The position numbers and the translations under genes were made by a program. Shown here piece after piece: positions 14,961 to 26,735 of a DNA stretch of 59,038 nucleotides. Every line of letters starts with the position of its first letter. The stretch's first letter is position 1. The DNA comes from Winogradskyella sp. (lineage in GTDB: Bacteria > Bacteroidota > Bacteroidia > Flavobacteriales > Flavobacteriaceae), in NCBI GenBank assembly GCA_002722255.1, contig PBLD01000015.1, positions 1 to 59,038 on the forward strand. The letters are read 5' to 3'. The notes under the pieces are model-generated. The model saw only the letters and a program-made list of their open reading frames with translations. It did no database searches and was not told where the DNA came from.

Positions 14961-16409
14961 ATGAAAATTATTTCAAAAACTTTCAAATTACTTACAGTAT
15001 TTCTATTGGTTTTAGGTGTAACTGGATGTAGTGACGATGATGACAACAATGTTAGCAATCCGCAGTCTAACACAATTGTAGATGTTGCTTTGGCAAATGG
15101 TTTTACTTCTTTAGCTGCTGCATTAGAAGCGACGGATTTAGTAACTACGTTACAAGGAGCTGGTCCATTTACAGTATTTGCCCCAACAAATGAGGCATTC
15201 GATGATTTATTGAACGCTACTGGTTTAAACCTTAATAGTTTAACTCCAGAACAAGAAGAATTGGTTACTAATATTTTATTAAACCACGTTATAGTTGGAC
15301 AAGAGATTCCTGCTTCAACCTTAATTAGTGCTGGCTCTGGATACGCTTCGACGGCTTCACCTGGACCAGTTGATGGATCTACTATTAGTCTTTATTATAA
15401 TGTTGACAACGGTGTTGTTGAACTTAATGGTGGTTCTGATGTTGTTGATGGTATTGGTGCTGATGTAACTACTCCAGATGTAATGGCATCTAATGGCATT
15501 ATTCACATAGTTGATGCCGTAATTGGATTACCTGATATTGTAGACCATGCTTTAAATAATGATAATTTCACATCCTTAACTGGTGCTTTAGGATCAGAAA
15601 ATTTAGTAGGTGCTTTACAAGCCGATGGTCCCTTTACTGTATTTGCACCAGACAATACTGCCTTTGGTAACTTTACAAATCCAAATTCTAATGCATTATC
15701 TAGCATTCTTTTAAATCATGTAATTGATGACTTTATTGTTGCTACTGATTTAGTAAATGCAGGTGCAGGATATCAGAAAACTTTAGCTAACGGCCCAACA
15801 GATTTAGTTGATAATGATGCGACAAACTTAAGTCTATATTTTAATGTTGGTGATGACGTGGTTATCAATGGAGGTCCAAAAGTAGCTGCCACTGATATCG
15901 TAGGAACAAATGGTGTTATACATGTTGTAGACGCTGTTATTGATGTTCCAACTGTTGTAACATTTGCTTTGGCAGACCCTAATTTTAGCAATTTAGTAGC
16001 GGCATTATCTGAGGCAGACGGAAGTAGTGCTAATCCAATGTACATTCCTACACTTCAAGGCGATGGACCTTTTACTGTATTTGCGCCAAACAACCAAGCA
16101 TTTGCAGACTTATTAGATGGTGCTACAGTAGCTGATTTGGATGACACACTCTTGAATAGTGTCTTAGCACATCATGTCTCTACTGCTGGGAATGCAGTTT
16201 CTGGAGATCTTAATCCTAGTGGAGCAACTACCTTACCAACACTACAAGGAGATGATATAATAATTACTTTGCCTAGTACTAATGGAGCGATTGCAGATGT
16301 AGAAGATGGAGCAGGAAACACTGATGTTGGAATAGTAGCTGTTGATGTACAAGCAGGAAATGGTGTTATTCACGTATTAAATAAAGTAATGTTACCATCC
16401 TCAAATTAA
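14961..16409 (+). CDS. Fasciclin-domain lipoprotein
   Basis: The 482-residue product begins with a lipoprotein signal (LGVTGC, Cys at about residue 23) and an Asp-rich linker. Three fasciclin (FAS1) domains follow, at about residues 35-190, 192-325 and 332-478. Each has the motif GPFTVFAP-x-N-x-AF and closes with NGVIHVVDAVI or a close variant (NGIIHIVDAVI, NGVIHVLNKVM). FAS1 domains mediate adhesion, so this is probably a surface or periplasmic adhesin. It lies head to head with the YwqK-like gene (66 bases apart) and converges on yidC, with a strong shared terminator between. Confidence 0.93.
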   Translation: MKIISKTFKLLTVFLLVLGVTGCSDDDDNNVSNPQSNTIVDVALANGFTSLAAALEATDLVTTLQGAGPFTVFAPTNEAFDDLLNATGLNLNSLTPEQEELVTNILLNHVIVGQEIPASTLISAGSGYASTASPGPVDGSTISLYYNVDNGVVELNGGSDVVDGIGADVTTPDVMASNGIIHIVDAVIGLPDIVDHALNNDNFTSLTGALGSENLVGALQADGPFTVFAPDNTAFGNFTNPNSNALSSILLNHVIDDFIVATDLVNAGAGYQKTLANGPTDLVDNDATNLSLYFNVGDDVVINGGPKVAATDIVGTNGVIHVVDAVIDVPTVVTFALADPNFSNLVAALSEADGSSANPMYIPTLQGDGPFTVFAPNNQAFADLLDGATVADLDDTLLNSVLAHHVSTAGNAVSGDLNPSGATTLPTLQGDDIIITLPSTNGAIADVEDGAGNTDVGIVAVDVQAGNGVIHVLNKVMLPSSN

Positions 16410-16465
16410 AAAGAAAAAGCGAGGCTGATTACCTCATTTTTATATTGATTGATTTAGTTAGTAGT

Positions 16466-16497
16466 AAAAAACCCAGACCATATGGTCTGGGTTTTTT
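16466..16497. terminator. Bidirectional terminator between fasciclin gene and yidC
   Basis: A perfect 32-base palindrome: six A, then CCCAGACCAT, its exact complement and six T. It ends transcription from both convergent genes. It lies 56 bases after the fasciclin stop. Confidence 0.92.
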
Positions 16498-16541
16498 GAT
16501 TATTCATTTATTTATAAAAGTTAATCTTGCATATAAGACTT

Positions 16542-18446
16542 TTACTTTTTACGTTTCTGCTGTGCCTTTTTTTGTTGCTCTGCTTGCTCCATCATTTCAG
16601 CCATTTTTTTCTGAAACTTACTTTGCTTTTTAGGCTTACTCTTACTTACTTCTATTTTAGCCAACACCTTCTTTTCATCGATTATATAGTTCTTAATCAC
16701 TAACATAATACCAATACTAATTAAGTTAGAAATAAAATAATATAAACTTAAACCAGAAGCATAGTTATTAAAGAAAATTAACATTAATAATGGTGAAAAG
16801 TAAATCATGTACTTCATCATCTTACTCATATCTGGCATGCCTTCTTGTGGTGGTCCTTGCATAGCAGTTTGTTGTCCTGTGGTCATCTTCATATAGAAGA
16901 AAATAGCAATAGCAGCTAATATTGGGAATAATGCTACGTGATCTCCATAAAATGGTATATTGAATGGTAAATCAGCAATAGAATCATAAGAACTTAAATC
17001 GTCTGCCCAAAGGAAACTTTTTTGTCTTAAATCGAACGCTGTTGGGAAGAACATAAACAACGCATAGAACACAGGAATTTGCATTAACCCAGGTAAACAA
17101 CCACTTAGAGGGCTTGCGCCTGCCTTACTCTGCAACGCCATAGTTTCTTGCTGTGCTTTTAACTTATTGTCTTTGTACTTTTCTCTAATGGCTTCTAATT
17201 CTGGCTTTAAAATTTTCATTTTAGCCTGAGACAAGAACTGCTTGTATTGTACAAAAGACAACATTAGTTTTACTAAAATTGTCATTACAATAATAGCAAT
17301 ACCGTAAGGTAACATGCTACTTAACCATCCGAATAATGGGATAAATAATGCTTTATTTATCCATCCAAAAATTCCCCATCCAAAAGGTATACTTTCTTGT
17401 AAATTCTTATCGTAAGCCTTTAATACCTTAGCGTCAGTTGGCCCATAGTATAGACCTAAACTTTTGCTTACCTCACCTCCATTATACGCTAAAGGCATTT
17501 TTGAGGTGTATAACTTTGTATAAAGCGAATCTACCTCTTCATCTTCTACTAAATTTTGAGAAGTTAATTCTGCTTTAGAAAACGGCTTGTCATTAGCAAC
17601 TAAAATTGAACTAAAAAAGTGTTGTCTGTATGATAACCACTCTACATCTTCAACCGTTTCTTCATCATCTCCCATTTGAGATAACTTTTCTACACGATCT
17701 TCTTCGTGCATGTATGTTAAACGCGTATAGCGGTTTTCATAGCTAATACTCTTAGCATGTCTAATTCCCTTTTGTTTCCAATCTAAAGTAATTGGCTGAG
17801 AAGTATTAAATACTCCACTTAAACCTTGAGACTTGATTGAAAAGTCAATCATGTAATCATCTGGTTTTAACTCATATCTATACTCTAAATATTCCGTTTC
17901 AGAAAATTTAAGCTTCATAGATACAACCGTATTATCACCACTTTTAGTTACACTTGGTTGAAACGGATGATCTTTAGTGTTGTGCGTACGGCTATCTGTA
18001 GTACTAAATGTGATGTTAAAATCACTATTATTGTCTTTAACAAGGTAAACAGGTACTGAATCGTAGTCTACAAACTTTTTAAGCTTTACCTCAGCTAAAT
18101 GACCACCTTTTCTTTTAAATTTTAAGCTAAAAACATCAGTTTCTACAGTTGTAAACTCAGAACCTGGTAAGGTAGAAGCATAAGATATTGCTCCTAATTT
18201 ATTTTGAAGTGCAGCACGTTGTGTCGAATCTACAACTTGGGTGCTACTGTAATCTTCTGAAGTAGTTACAACCGCTTCGTTTTGCTTACTATTCTTTTTC
18301 TCTGCTTCAACTTGCTCTTGCTCAGCTTTCTTTTGTGCTTCAACCTCCTCTGGTGTTGGTGCATTTTGATACATCATATACACCAGGATTCCAAAAATAA
18401 GAACGAATCCTATTATTGATTTAACATCGAGTTTCTTTTCTTCCAT
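16542..18446 (-). CDS. yidC: Membrane protein insertase YidC
   Basis: YidC inserts and folds inner-membrane proteins, alone or with SecYEG. The 634-residue product has an N-terminal membrane anchor (residues 8-24), a Lys/Glu/Gln-rich linker, a large periplasmic beta-domain (about 85-340), and the conserved C-terminal membrane core. In the core, MLPYGIAIIVMTILVKLML, KAGASPLSGCLPGLMQIP and the later segments SPLLMLIFFNNYASGLSLYYF match the family. The C-terminal tail is strongly basic, as needed for ribosome contact. It lies 88 bases downstream of pyrG, a neighbour pair common in Bacteroidota. Confidence 0.97.
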   Translation of the reverse strand: MEEKKLDVKSIIGFVLIFGILVYMMYQNAPTPEEVEAQKKAEQEQVEAEKKNSKQNEAVVTTSEDYSSTQVVDSTQRAALQNKLGAISYASTLPGSEFTTVETDVFSLKFKRKGGHLAEVKLKKFVDYDSVPVYLVKDNNSDFNITFSTTDSRTHNTKDHPFQPSVTKSGDNTVVSMKLKFSETEYLEYRYELKPDDYMIDFSIKSQGLSGVFNTSQPITLDWKQKGIRHAKSISYENRYTRLTYMHEEDRVEKLSQMGDDEETVEDVEWLSYRQHFFSSILVANDKPFSKAELTSQNLVEDEEVDSLYTKLYTSKMPLAYNGGEVSKSLGLYYGPTDAKVLKAYDKNLQESIPFGWGIFGWINKALFIPLFGWLSSMLPYGIAIIVMTILVKLMLSFVQYKQFLSQAKMKILKPELEAIREKYKDNKLKAQQETMALQSKAGASPLSGCLPGLMQIPVFYALFMFFPTAFDLRQKSFLWADDLSSYDSIADLPFNIPFYGDHVALFPILAAIAIFFYMKMTTGQQTAMQGPPQEGMPDMSKMMKYMIYFSPLLMLIFFNNYASGLSLYYFISNLISIGIMLVIKNYIIDEKKVLAKIEVSKSKPKKQSKFQKKMAEMMEQAEQQKKAQQKRKK

Positions 18447-18534
18447 AATTTAGTTCGTACGCTACGATTGATTGATTAATGCTTTGGGTATCCCAAAAAG
18501 CAATCCAAATTTCGTTTTACGCCAAAGTGGCATA

Positions 18535-20160
<1,626 letters not shown>

Positions 20161-20171
20161 TTAAACGCAGG

Positions 20172-20203
20172 CAAATTTACAATAAAAATTTGCTTATGTG
20201 CAA
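20172..20203 (-). promoter_or_regulatory. Promoter of pyrG
   Basis: On the - strand, TTG (20203-20201) and TAAATTTG (20179-20172) are 21 bases apart, matching the Bacteroidota consensus. The -7 box is 20 bases from the ATG. Confidence 0.62.
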
Positions 20204-20240
20204 TTAAAACTCTGCGAATATCAACAGACTTTTCTTAACC

Positions 20241-20486
20241 TTATTTGTTTGGGAATTTTTGTTTGGAAAAATCGCGTCTAATGGTATAAATCAATTCTTC
20301 TAGGCCATTGATTTTTATGTCGTGCATTTGAATCATCATTCTGCCCAGTTTTCCTTCAGGGAATCCTTTCTGTTTAAACCAAGTGTAGTAATACTCTGGG
20401 ATATCTACTAAATATTCGCCTTTATATTTCCCAAAAGGCATTTTATAATGGGCAAGTTCTATAAGTGCTTCTTTATTTCCTTCCAA
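20241..20486 (-). CDS. DUF3820 family protein
   Basis: The 81-residue product matches the DUF3820 family: MPFGKYKGEYLVDIPEYY (from residue 16), GFPEGKLG and NGLEEL. The function is unknown; the domain is often found attached to DnaQ-like exonucleases, as in the gene at 43427-44209. The start is a TTG at 20486, one base after the stop of the preceding gene, so translation is probably coupled. Starting at the internal ATG would remove the first 15 residues that relatives usually have. It is the last gene of the run from 23343. Confidence 0.85.
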   Translation of the reverse strand: MEGNKEALIELAHYKMPFGKYKGEYLVDIPEYYYTWFKQKGFPEGKLGRMMIQMHDIKINGLEELIYTIRRDFSKQKFPNK

Positions 20487-20487
20487 C

Positions 20488-21033
20488 TTATTGCGACTTA
20501 TATTTTTCTAACTTCTTAAGCTCTTCTTTAATGTAGTTTTCCCAGTAGTTTTGGGCATCAATATTTATAGAATGGTTGGTTTGCTCGTCATAAACTTTCT
20601 GAGTATTATCTAAAGCCTCATTAATTGCTACATGAATCTGATTCATCTGAATCTTTATATTTTGGTTAACAACCAAACGCTCTAACTGCTCTCTAAACTT
20701 TCTTACATAAAGTTCCGTAATATCAAAATGCAATTGCTCATGCGCCAGGATGTGATCGTCTGCTTTTTCAGAAAGATACCAAGACTTGTTTGGATAAAAA
20801 TGAGCTTCTACTGAGGTTGAATAATCAATGATACGTTTTCCGGATGTTTTTACTGAATATCCGAAAGTAATACCAGAGGCTTTTAATGCTACTGCATCAG
20901 AATGAGGATTTGGATTACCTTTAAAATCTTCCCACGTTAGCTTTTTGGTATCACTCCATTTAATAGTTTCATCATTAGAAGAGTTTCCAACAAAGCATAA
21001 AAAAACTAAAAATATAAGATGCTTTATCTGCAT
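20488..21033 (-). CDS. DUF922 family, predicted zinc protease-like exported protein
   Basis: The product has 181 residues with a signal peptide (residues 1-16). The motif AHEQLHFDITE contains HExxH (His98, Glu99, His102), the zinc-binding helix of many metalloproteases, as in the DUF922 family. The central WSDTKKLTWEDFKG is also a family signature. No activity is demonstrated for the family that I can name. The ATG touches the OsmC stop codon and its own stop is one base from the DUF3820 start, so the three genes form a tight operon. Confidence 0.82.
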   Translation of the reverse strand: MQIKHLIFLVFLCFVGNSSNDETIKWSDTKKLTWEDFKGNPNPHSDAVALKASGITFGYSVKTSGKRIIDYSTSVEAHFYPNKSWYLSEKADDHILAHEQLHFDITELYVRKFREQLERLVVNQNIKIQMNQIHVAINEALDNTQKVYDEQTNHSINIDAQNYWENYIKEELKKLEKYKSQ

Positions 21034-21435
21034 TTATTGCCAGTTAAAAGTAATATCTCTTTCGATATCTGGATGTAAACTGTAATGTACAGGACAAGTA
21101 TTTGCAGTATGCTCTAAAACTTTTTGAGTCTTGTTATCTGCCTTAAACGGAAAATTGAGAATCACCTTAATTTTAGAGATACGTCTTGGATTACTAGCCA
21201 TAGTTTTAGTAACCTCTGCGGTTGCACCAGACATATCAACATCCAAATCTCTGGCCTTTATACCCATAACCGTTAACATACAACTTGCTAATCCTGTAGC
21301 AACAGTATCTGTAGGAGAAAACGCTTTTCCTTTACCATTATTGTCTGTTGGTGCGTCTGTTATAAATGTATTACCAGACTTTATATGTGTACTTTCTGTT
21401 CTAAGATTACCGAGATAAGTTACTTTAGAAGTCAT
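21034..21435 (-). CDS. OsmC family peroxiredoxin-like protein
   Basis: The 133-residue product belongs to the OsmC/Ohr family, thiol peroxidases that reduce organic hydroperoxides. Both conserved cysteines are present: Cys52 in GLASCMLTVMG and Cys114 in NTCPVHYSL. The length is typical of the compact OsmC branch. It is cytoplasmic. It follows the LysM gene by three bases and abuts the DUF922 gene, so it is inside the same operon. Nothing visible explains why it is grouped with cell-wall-type genes. Confidence 0.92.
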   Translation of the reverse strand: MTSKVTYLGNLRTESTHIKSGNTFITDAPTDNNGKGKAFSPTDTVATGLASCMLTVMGIKARDLDVDMSGATAEVTKTMASNPRRISKIKVILNFPFKADNKTQKVLEHTANTCPVHYSLHPDIERDITFNWQ

Positions 21436-21438
21436 AGA

Positions 21439-23343
21439 TTAGTTAGCTTCAATGATTCTTAGGTTATCATACTTTACTATATATACGGCTTCATTAGCAT
21501 AACCACCGTACAATGATTTTGTATACCTAAATTTGTTTTCTATATATTCAGTTTCAAAAACCTCATTAGAAGCTTCATATAAATTATCATCAGTAGCAAG
21601 ACGCAACAATATGTCTAAAGTTACATCAAAACCACGAGCTGCATACTTACTAGGTGAAACACCAAATTTCTCTTTGTAAGCGCTTACAAAACCTTTTGAT
21701 TTAGACTCATCAAATTCCTTTCTAATTGATGGGTAATGAAATTTAAGGTTAGATAAATTATTATTATCAATGTCCTTTCCTTCAAAAGCTTTATTTCTAT
21801 CTAGAGTTACTAAAACTATTTCCGTTTTATCAACAACTAATGCATTAAGCATACTTATAACACTTGATGCGAAAGCACCATTGTTAGTCTCCAAAAACAC
21901 TATAGTCTTTCCTGGTTTAAAAACATTTTCTAATTGAACAGGGTAAATAAAATGTGCATCCTTACCTGTCTTTTTACTCTTTTGTGAGTAAATCTGAGTT
22001 GCTGTAGGGAATTCTCTTTTAAGCATTTCGCTAACAGCTTTGTGAGACTGATCTGCAATAACAACCACTTTAGATTTTAAACTATCTGCCTTAATAAAGT
22101 CTACCATGGCTTTTTGCAATAATTTATCCTCTGGAATGGTCTGAAACACATTAGCATAAACTTCTTTTGGCTTGTTTAATGCTGCTATAACAGGAACTCT
22201 ATCACTTCTTAAACTATTTGCAACTCTATCGAAATTCTTTTCTTGTAAAGGTCCAATAACAGCATCATAATCTGAGAAATCATTTTCTGAAAGTATCTTA
22301 CTTACTGTTGATGGTTGATATTCGGTATCAAAAACTTTTAAGTCCGTAGAAATTCCTAGTTGCTTCGCAGAATCTAAGGCCATTCTTACACCGACATGAA
22401 AATCTAAAATAGTAGATAACAATTTATTGTTTTTTATCTGCTCTTTTGCTTCTTCAACAGAATCTACATCAATTCTATGCAGACGATAAGGCAGCATTAA
22501 TGCTATTTTTTTAACCTCATAGTTTTTGATTTTAGACGCTAGCTTAGTAGTTTCTACATCTGTTAATCCTGAAGTCACTTCTGCAGTAGCCGGTATTTTT
22601 AAAACCATACCTGCTTTTAAACCACTTTCTTTTAACTCTGGATTTAGGTTTTCTAATTCTTCTTGTGTAAGCCCTGTTTTTATTTTTAGCCTATAAAAAC
22701 CTTCTTTTGGTAGTACTTCATAATAATCGTACTCTGCTTCAATAGGTTTTTCATCGTTGTCTTCAATATTAGGCACATTAAGTTCATCTCCTGGCTGTAG
22801 AATAGGTTTCATATTTGGATTTAAAGCTTCAAGTTCTTCAACAGTAATTCCAAATTTATATGCGACACGCCATTTTCCTTCTTTAGGTTGAACTTTATAC
22901 TTTTTAACTGTGTTTTTAAGACTTACTTTAGACACAAACGTTTTATATCTAGGTATTCTAATTTTATCTCCTTTCTTGAGATTCTCGGAATACAGAAAGC
23001 GATTAGCCTTTTTTATGTCGTCTTCTGAAACTCCATACTTTTTTGATAAGCCGTATAGTGTCTCTTTGCGCTTTACTTTATGTGTTTTATAACCTATTAA
23101 TTCTTTTGACTCCTCATTAATAGGCTCATTTTTAATTTTTGAATTTGGGATAATTAAAACCGTGTTAGTCTGAAATTTAGTTTTTGCATCAGGATTTAAA
23201 GCATAAATATCATAAGGTGTTACCAAGTACTTTTTTGAAATACTCTCAATGGTTTCGCCTTCTTTTATCTTATGCTCAATATAGTTTTGAGCACTTAGAT
23301 TAAGACCTAAAATGATTACTATAACGGTTATTAATTTCTTCAT
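21439..23343 (-). CDS. LysM-repeat protein fused to periplasmic-binding-like domain
   Basis: The product has 634 residues. A signal peptide (to about residue 18) is followed by four LysM-like units: IEHKIKEGETIESIS, THKVKRKETLYGLS, KKYKVQPKEGKWRVA and YDYYEVLPKEGFYRL. Each ends in a LxxGxxLxIP-type segment. From about residue 280 the protein resembles a type 1 periplasmic-binding fold (KKIALMLPYRLH, DYDAVIGPLQEKNF). LysM binds peptidoglycan, so it is probably periplasmic and wall-associated; the ligand of the second half is unknown. It is the first gene of the run that ends with DUF3820. Confidence 0.88.
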   Translation of the reverse strand: MKKLITVIVIILGLNLSAQNYIEHKIKEGETIESISKKYLVTPYDIYALNPDAKTKFQTNTVLIIPNSKIKNEPINEESKELIGYKTHKVKRKETLYGLSKKYGVSEDDIKKANRFLYSENLKKGDKIRIPRYKTFVSKVSLKNTVKKYKVQPKEGKWRVAYKFGITVEELEALNPNMKPILQPGDELNVPNIEDNDEKPIEAEYDYYEVLPKEGFYRLKIKTGLTQEELENLNPELKESGLKAGMVLKIPATAEVTSGLTDVETTKLASKIKNYEVKKIALMLPYRLHRIDVDSVEEAKEQIKNNKLLSTILDFHVGVRMALDSAKQLGISTDLKVFDTEYQPSTVSKILSENDFSDYDAVIGPLQEKNFDRVANSLRSDRVPVIAALNKPKEVYANVFQTIPEDKLLQKAMVDFIKADSLKSKVVVIADQSHKAVSEMLKREFPTATQIYSQKSKKTGKDAHFIYPVQLENVFKPGKTIVFLETNNGAFASSVISMLNALVVDKTEIVLVTLDRNKAFEGKDIDNNNLSNLKFHYPSIRKEFDESKSKGFVSAYKEKFGVSPSKYAARGFDVTLDILLRLATDDNLYEASNEVFETEYIENKFRYTKSLYGGYANEAVYIVKYDNLRIIEAN

Positions 23344-23405
23344 TTATTTTTATTTAGCTTTTCCTGTTTTTTTTTAGAAACAAAATCAACTATAACGTCA
23401 CTATT

Positions 23406-24941
23406 TTATTCCCATTCTATTGTTGCAGGTGGTTTAGAACTAATATCGTATACCACTCTGTTAACACCTTTTACTTTATTTATAATTTCATTTGAGGTTT
23501 TTTGCAAAAACTCATATGGTAAATTTACCCAATCTGCCGTCATACCGTCCGTACTCTCAACAGCTCTTAATGCCACACATTTTTCATAGGTACGTTCATC
23601 TCCCATTACACCTACACTATTAACTGGTAATAACATTGCACCTGCTTGCCATACTTTGTCGTACAAATTCCAAGAACGTAGGTTATTAATAAAAATAGCA
23701 TCTACTTCTTGTAATATACGAACTTTCTCACGAGTTAGATCTCCAAGAATACGAATTGCTAATCCTGGACCTGGAAATGGATGACGACCTAATAAGTGCG
23801 AATCCATATTCATCGAAGCACCAACACGCCTTACTTCATCTTTAAATAATGCCTTTAAAGGCTCAACAACCTTTAGTTTCATAAAGTCTGGCAAACCACC
23901 AACATTATGATGACTTTTTATTGTTGCACTTGGTCCTCCTGTTGCAGAAACACTTTCTATAACATCTGGATATATGGTTCCTTGTGCCAGCCATTTTACA
24001 TCTTGTATAAGATGAGCTTCATCATCAAAAACCTCAATAAAAACACGACCAATGGTTTTACGTTTTTCCTCTGGATCGCTCTTTCCTGCTAAGGCATCCA
24101 AAAAGCGTGCCGAAGCATCTACTCCTTTAACGTTTAATCCCATGCCTTCGTATTGATGCAATACATCTTCGAATTCATTTTTACGAAGTAAACCGTTATT
24201 TACAAAGATGCAATACAGATTTTCACCTATAGCTTTATGCAACAGCATAGCAGCTACTGAAGAATCCACACCACCAGATAAACCTAATACTACTTTATCG
24301 TTACCAAGTTTTTCTTTAAGCTCTTCAACAGTCTCTTCTACAAATGCGTTTGGTGTCCAATCTTGATTGACCTTAGCTATTTTAACTAAGAAATTTTGAA
24401 GTAATTGATGGCCATCTGTTGAGTGGTACACTTCTGGGTGAAACTGAATCGCATAAGTATCCTCACCTTCAATTTTGTATGCAGCATTTGCTACATCTTC
24501 GGTACTTGCTAGTAAAACGCCACCTTCTGGTAATTTTTTAATAGTATCACTATGGCTCATCCATACTTGACTACCTTCATGAATATTTTCGAAAAAATCT
24601 TCATCACTTTTTATGAATGCCAGATTTGCTCTACCATACTCTCTAGTACTAGATTCAGCCACTTCTCCTCCTGAGAAATGTGCCAAATACTGCGCACCAT
24701 AGCAAACGGCAAGCATAGGCTTTTTACCTCTAATATTTGAAAGGTCTGGATGAAGTACATCTTCGCCTCTAACGGAATTTGGACTACCAGATAAAATTAC
24801 AGCCTTAAAGCTGTCTGAATCTGAAGGAATTTTATTGAATGGATGAATTTCACAATAGATATTCAACTCTCTAACGCGGCGCGCAATAAGCTGTGTGTAC
24901 TGCGATCCGAAATCTAAAATAAGGACTTTGTTGTGTAGCAT
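23406..24941 (-). CDS. guaA: GMP synthase (glutamine-hydrolysing)
   Basis: GuaA converts XMP to GMP with ATP and glutamine. The 511-residue product has the amidotransferase half ([16 protein letters not shown], nucleophile Cys80 in [16 protein letters not shown]) and the ATP-pyrophosphatase half ([13 protein letters not shown]), then the dimerisation domain with [13 protein letters not shown]. The start is the ATG at 24941: the frame is open five codons further, but the -7 box (24952-24945) lies between the two ATGs, so a transcript from it cannot include the upper one. It is 63 bases from the LysM gene. Confidence 0.97.
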   Translation of the reverse strand: MLHNKVLILDFGSQYTQLIARRVRELNIYCEIHPFNKIPSDSDSFKAVILSGSPNSVRGEDVLHPDLSNIRGKKPMLAVCYGAQYLAHFSGGEVAESSTREYGRANLAFIKSDEDFFENIHEGSQVWMSHSDTIKKLPEGGVLLASTEDVANAAYKIEGEDTYAIQFHPEVYHSTDGHQLLQNFLVKIAKVNQDWTPNAFVEETVEELKEKLGNDKVVLGLSGGVDSSVAAMLLHKAIGENLYCIFVNNGLLRKNEFEDVLHQYEGMGLNVKGVDASARFLDALAGKSDPEEKRKTIGRVFIEVFDDEAHLIQDVKWLAQGTIYPDVIESVSATGGPSATIKSHHNVGGLPDFMKLKVVEPLKALFKDEVRRVGASMNMDSHLLGRHPFPGPGLAIRILGDLTREKVRILQEVDAIFINNLRSWNLYDKVWQAGAMLLPVNSVGVMGDERTYEKCVALRAVESTDGMTADWVNLPYEFLQKTSNEIINKVKGVNRVVYDISSKPPATIEWE

Positions 24942-24944
24942 GTG

Positions 24945-24952
24945 CAAAAATA
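24945..24952 (-). promoter_or_regulatory. -7 box of guaA, probably a leaderless transcript
   Basis: TATTTTTG on the - strand fits TAnnTTTG exactly and ends three bases before the ATG at 24941, so transcription should begin at or next to that ATG. A clear -33 TTG at the right distance is not visible. Confidence 0.5.
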
Positions 24953-25016
24953 ACAAATGCGCTCACATTGAAGATTTGAGTTGTCAACTTTTTTAGATAT
25001 TTTTTTAACGACTTAT

Positions 25017-26618
25017 TTACAAAGTAATTATCGTGAATTCATTTTTAAGTGGTTGCATGGCTTTCTTCAATTCAGATATTAAATCATCACCAAATTCTAA
25101 GTACAACTCAGAGAAATTTGTATTTCGTTCTTGTAGACTTTGTCCTGGAAATAATTGCTCTTGTAAGTCTGTACAGCGTTCTATTTCATCTTTTAACTTT
25201 CGCTTTTGTGCTTTAAGCAAACGTTTTTCAAGATGTTTCAAACCTTTTATTTGCTTTACTTCTTGAGCTTTTACCGCACCTAAAAACGATTTATCTGTTT
25301 GTTCTGCCAATTTGAATAAACCCTCAAACTGCTGTTCTAAATGTTTTATCTGATCCGAAAAATCAATATCAATATTAGAAATCTGTCTTACCTTTTTATT
25401 TATAAAGGTGCTTCTTTTCAAAAATAAATCAGCATCAGAAATATTGAGTTTCTCTAATTTTTCAGCTTGTTTTTTTGTTTTTACTAAAGCAGAATTTCTT
25501 AGTAACAACATAGGAAACGTAACATCTTGCGCTTCAAAATTAGATTTTATCTGTAACCAATAAATCATTTCTCCTCCGCCACCTATGTAACATAAATTTG
25601 GTAAAATCACTTCCTGATATAAAGGTCGCATTATTACATTTGGCGAAAAACGTTCTGGATATTCATTCAGATGCGCTATCAATTCTTCTTTAGTCCACTG
25701 AAATTGTGAATCCAAAACCGAAAACATACCATCTATCTCAACAATACGTTCACGCAAACCATCATGAATATAAAATAAGTTAATCTCCCTAGGATTTACT
25801 TGAATTTTCAACCCTAAATCTTCCAAGGTTTTATTGGTTTCTGAAACTGTTTTAAAAGCTGGTTGCTCAACCAATTCTTTTTGCATTTGTGGTATAAACA
25901 AACGCTTCAACTCTCTGTCGTCTGCATCAATAATTACCAATCCATAGTCACCAAAAATCTCATTTGTCAAGTATCGTGTGGCATCTGCTAAATTATTGTG
26001 ATTGAGATAAGCATTTTTGAACCAAACTTTTAGTTGTTCAGCAAATTTCCCTGACCCAAATTCTGCCGCAACAACCTCATATACATCCTCTAATCCTTTT
26101 GTATTAAAATGACCAACAGCACCTGTTTGATTCGAATTCCACTGAATCTTTTTGCCTTTGTAATTGAAGTAATTGATTTCATCAAAATCATGATCTTCAG
26201 ATGCCATCCAATATACTGGTACAAAATTGTAATCAGGATATTCTGATTTTAATTCTTCAGTAAGATTTATAGTTGAAATAATCTTATACAGAAAATATAA
26301 AGGTCCTGTAAACAAATTTAACTGATGGCCTGTTGTAATGGTAAATGTATTCTCCGATTTTAAGCTTTCAATATTATTTAGGGTTAATTCTGAAGCTTCA
26401 ATATTAGCATATTGATTTACCAAAGTTTCAGAAAGCACCTTTCGACTAGATTCTGAAACATGTTCTGAATGGCGCTTTTCTTCAATCTGTGCTTTAAAGT
26501 TTTCTAAAGTTGGGAAACGATTATATAATGGTTTAAGCTCAGGTTTTTGATCTAAATAATCGCAAATAAAATCAGAGAAATATCCGGTTGCTCTAAACGG
26601 AATACAGTCAGTTGGCAT
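25017..26618 (-). CDS. bshC: Bacillithiol synthase, cysteine-adding enzyme BshC
   Basis: BshC is the last enzyme of bacillithiol synthesis, joining cysteine to glucosaminyl malate. The 533-residue product shows the family's N-terminus (MPTDCIPFRATGYFSDFICD), TITTGHQLNLFTGPLYFLYK near residue 95, VPVYWMASEDHDFDEINYF near 135 and NLCYIGGGGEMIYWLQ near 355. A second ATG three codons upstream (26627) is possible. No bshA or bshB gene is in the window. A long charged coiled-coil region precedes the C-terminus, as is usual in the family. Confidence 0.95.
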   Translation of the reverse strand: MPTDCIPFRATGYFSDFICDYLDQKPELKPLYNRFPTLENFKAQIEEKRHSEHVSESSRKVLSETLVNQYANIEASELTLNNIESLKSENTFTITTGHQLNLFTGPLYFLYKIISTINLTEELKSEYPDYNFVPVYWMASEDHDFDEINYFNYKGKKIQWNSNQTGAVGHFNTKGLEDVYEVVAAEFGSGKFAEQLKVWFKNAYLNHNNLADATRYLTNEIFGDYGLVIIDADDRELKRLFIPQMQKELVEQPAFKTVSETNKTLEDLGLKIQVNPREINLFYIHDGLRERIVEIDGMFSVLDSQFQWTKEELIAHLNEYPERFSPNVIMRPLYQEVILPNLCYIGGGGEMIYWLQIKSNFEAQDVTFPMLLLRNSALVKTKKQAEKLEKLNISDADLFLKRSTFINKKVRQISNIDIDFSDQIKHLEQQFEGLFKLAEQTDKSFLGAVKAQEVKQIKGLKHLEKRLLKAQKRKLKDEIERCTDLQEQLFPGQSLQERNTNFSELYLEFGDDLISELKKAMQPLKNEFTIITL

Positions 26619-26735
26619 AAAAATCATAATTATGGCATAAAGATAAGCTACTTCTATTTTTTAACTGCTAATTTTTAGTTAATTCAATTTCACGAACTAT
26701 CTTTACTAGCTTTCAAACAAAAAACATCGTATTTA

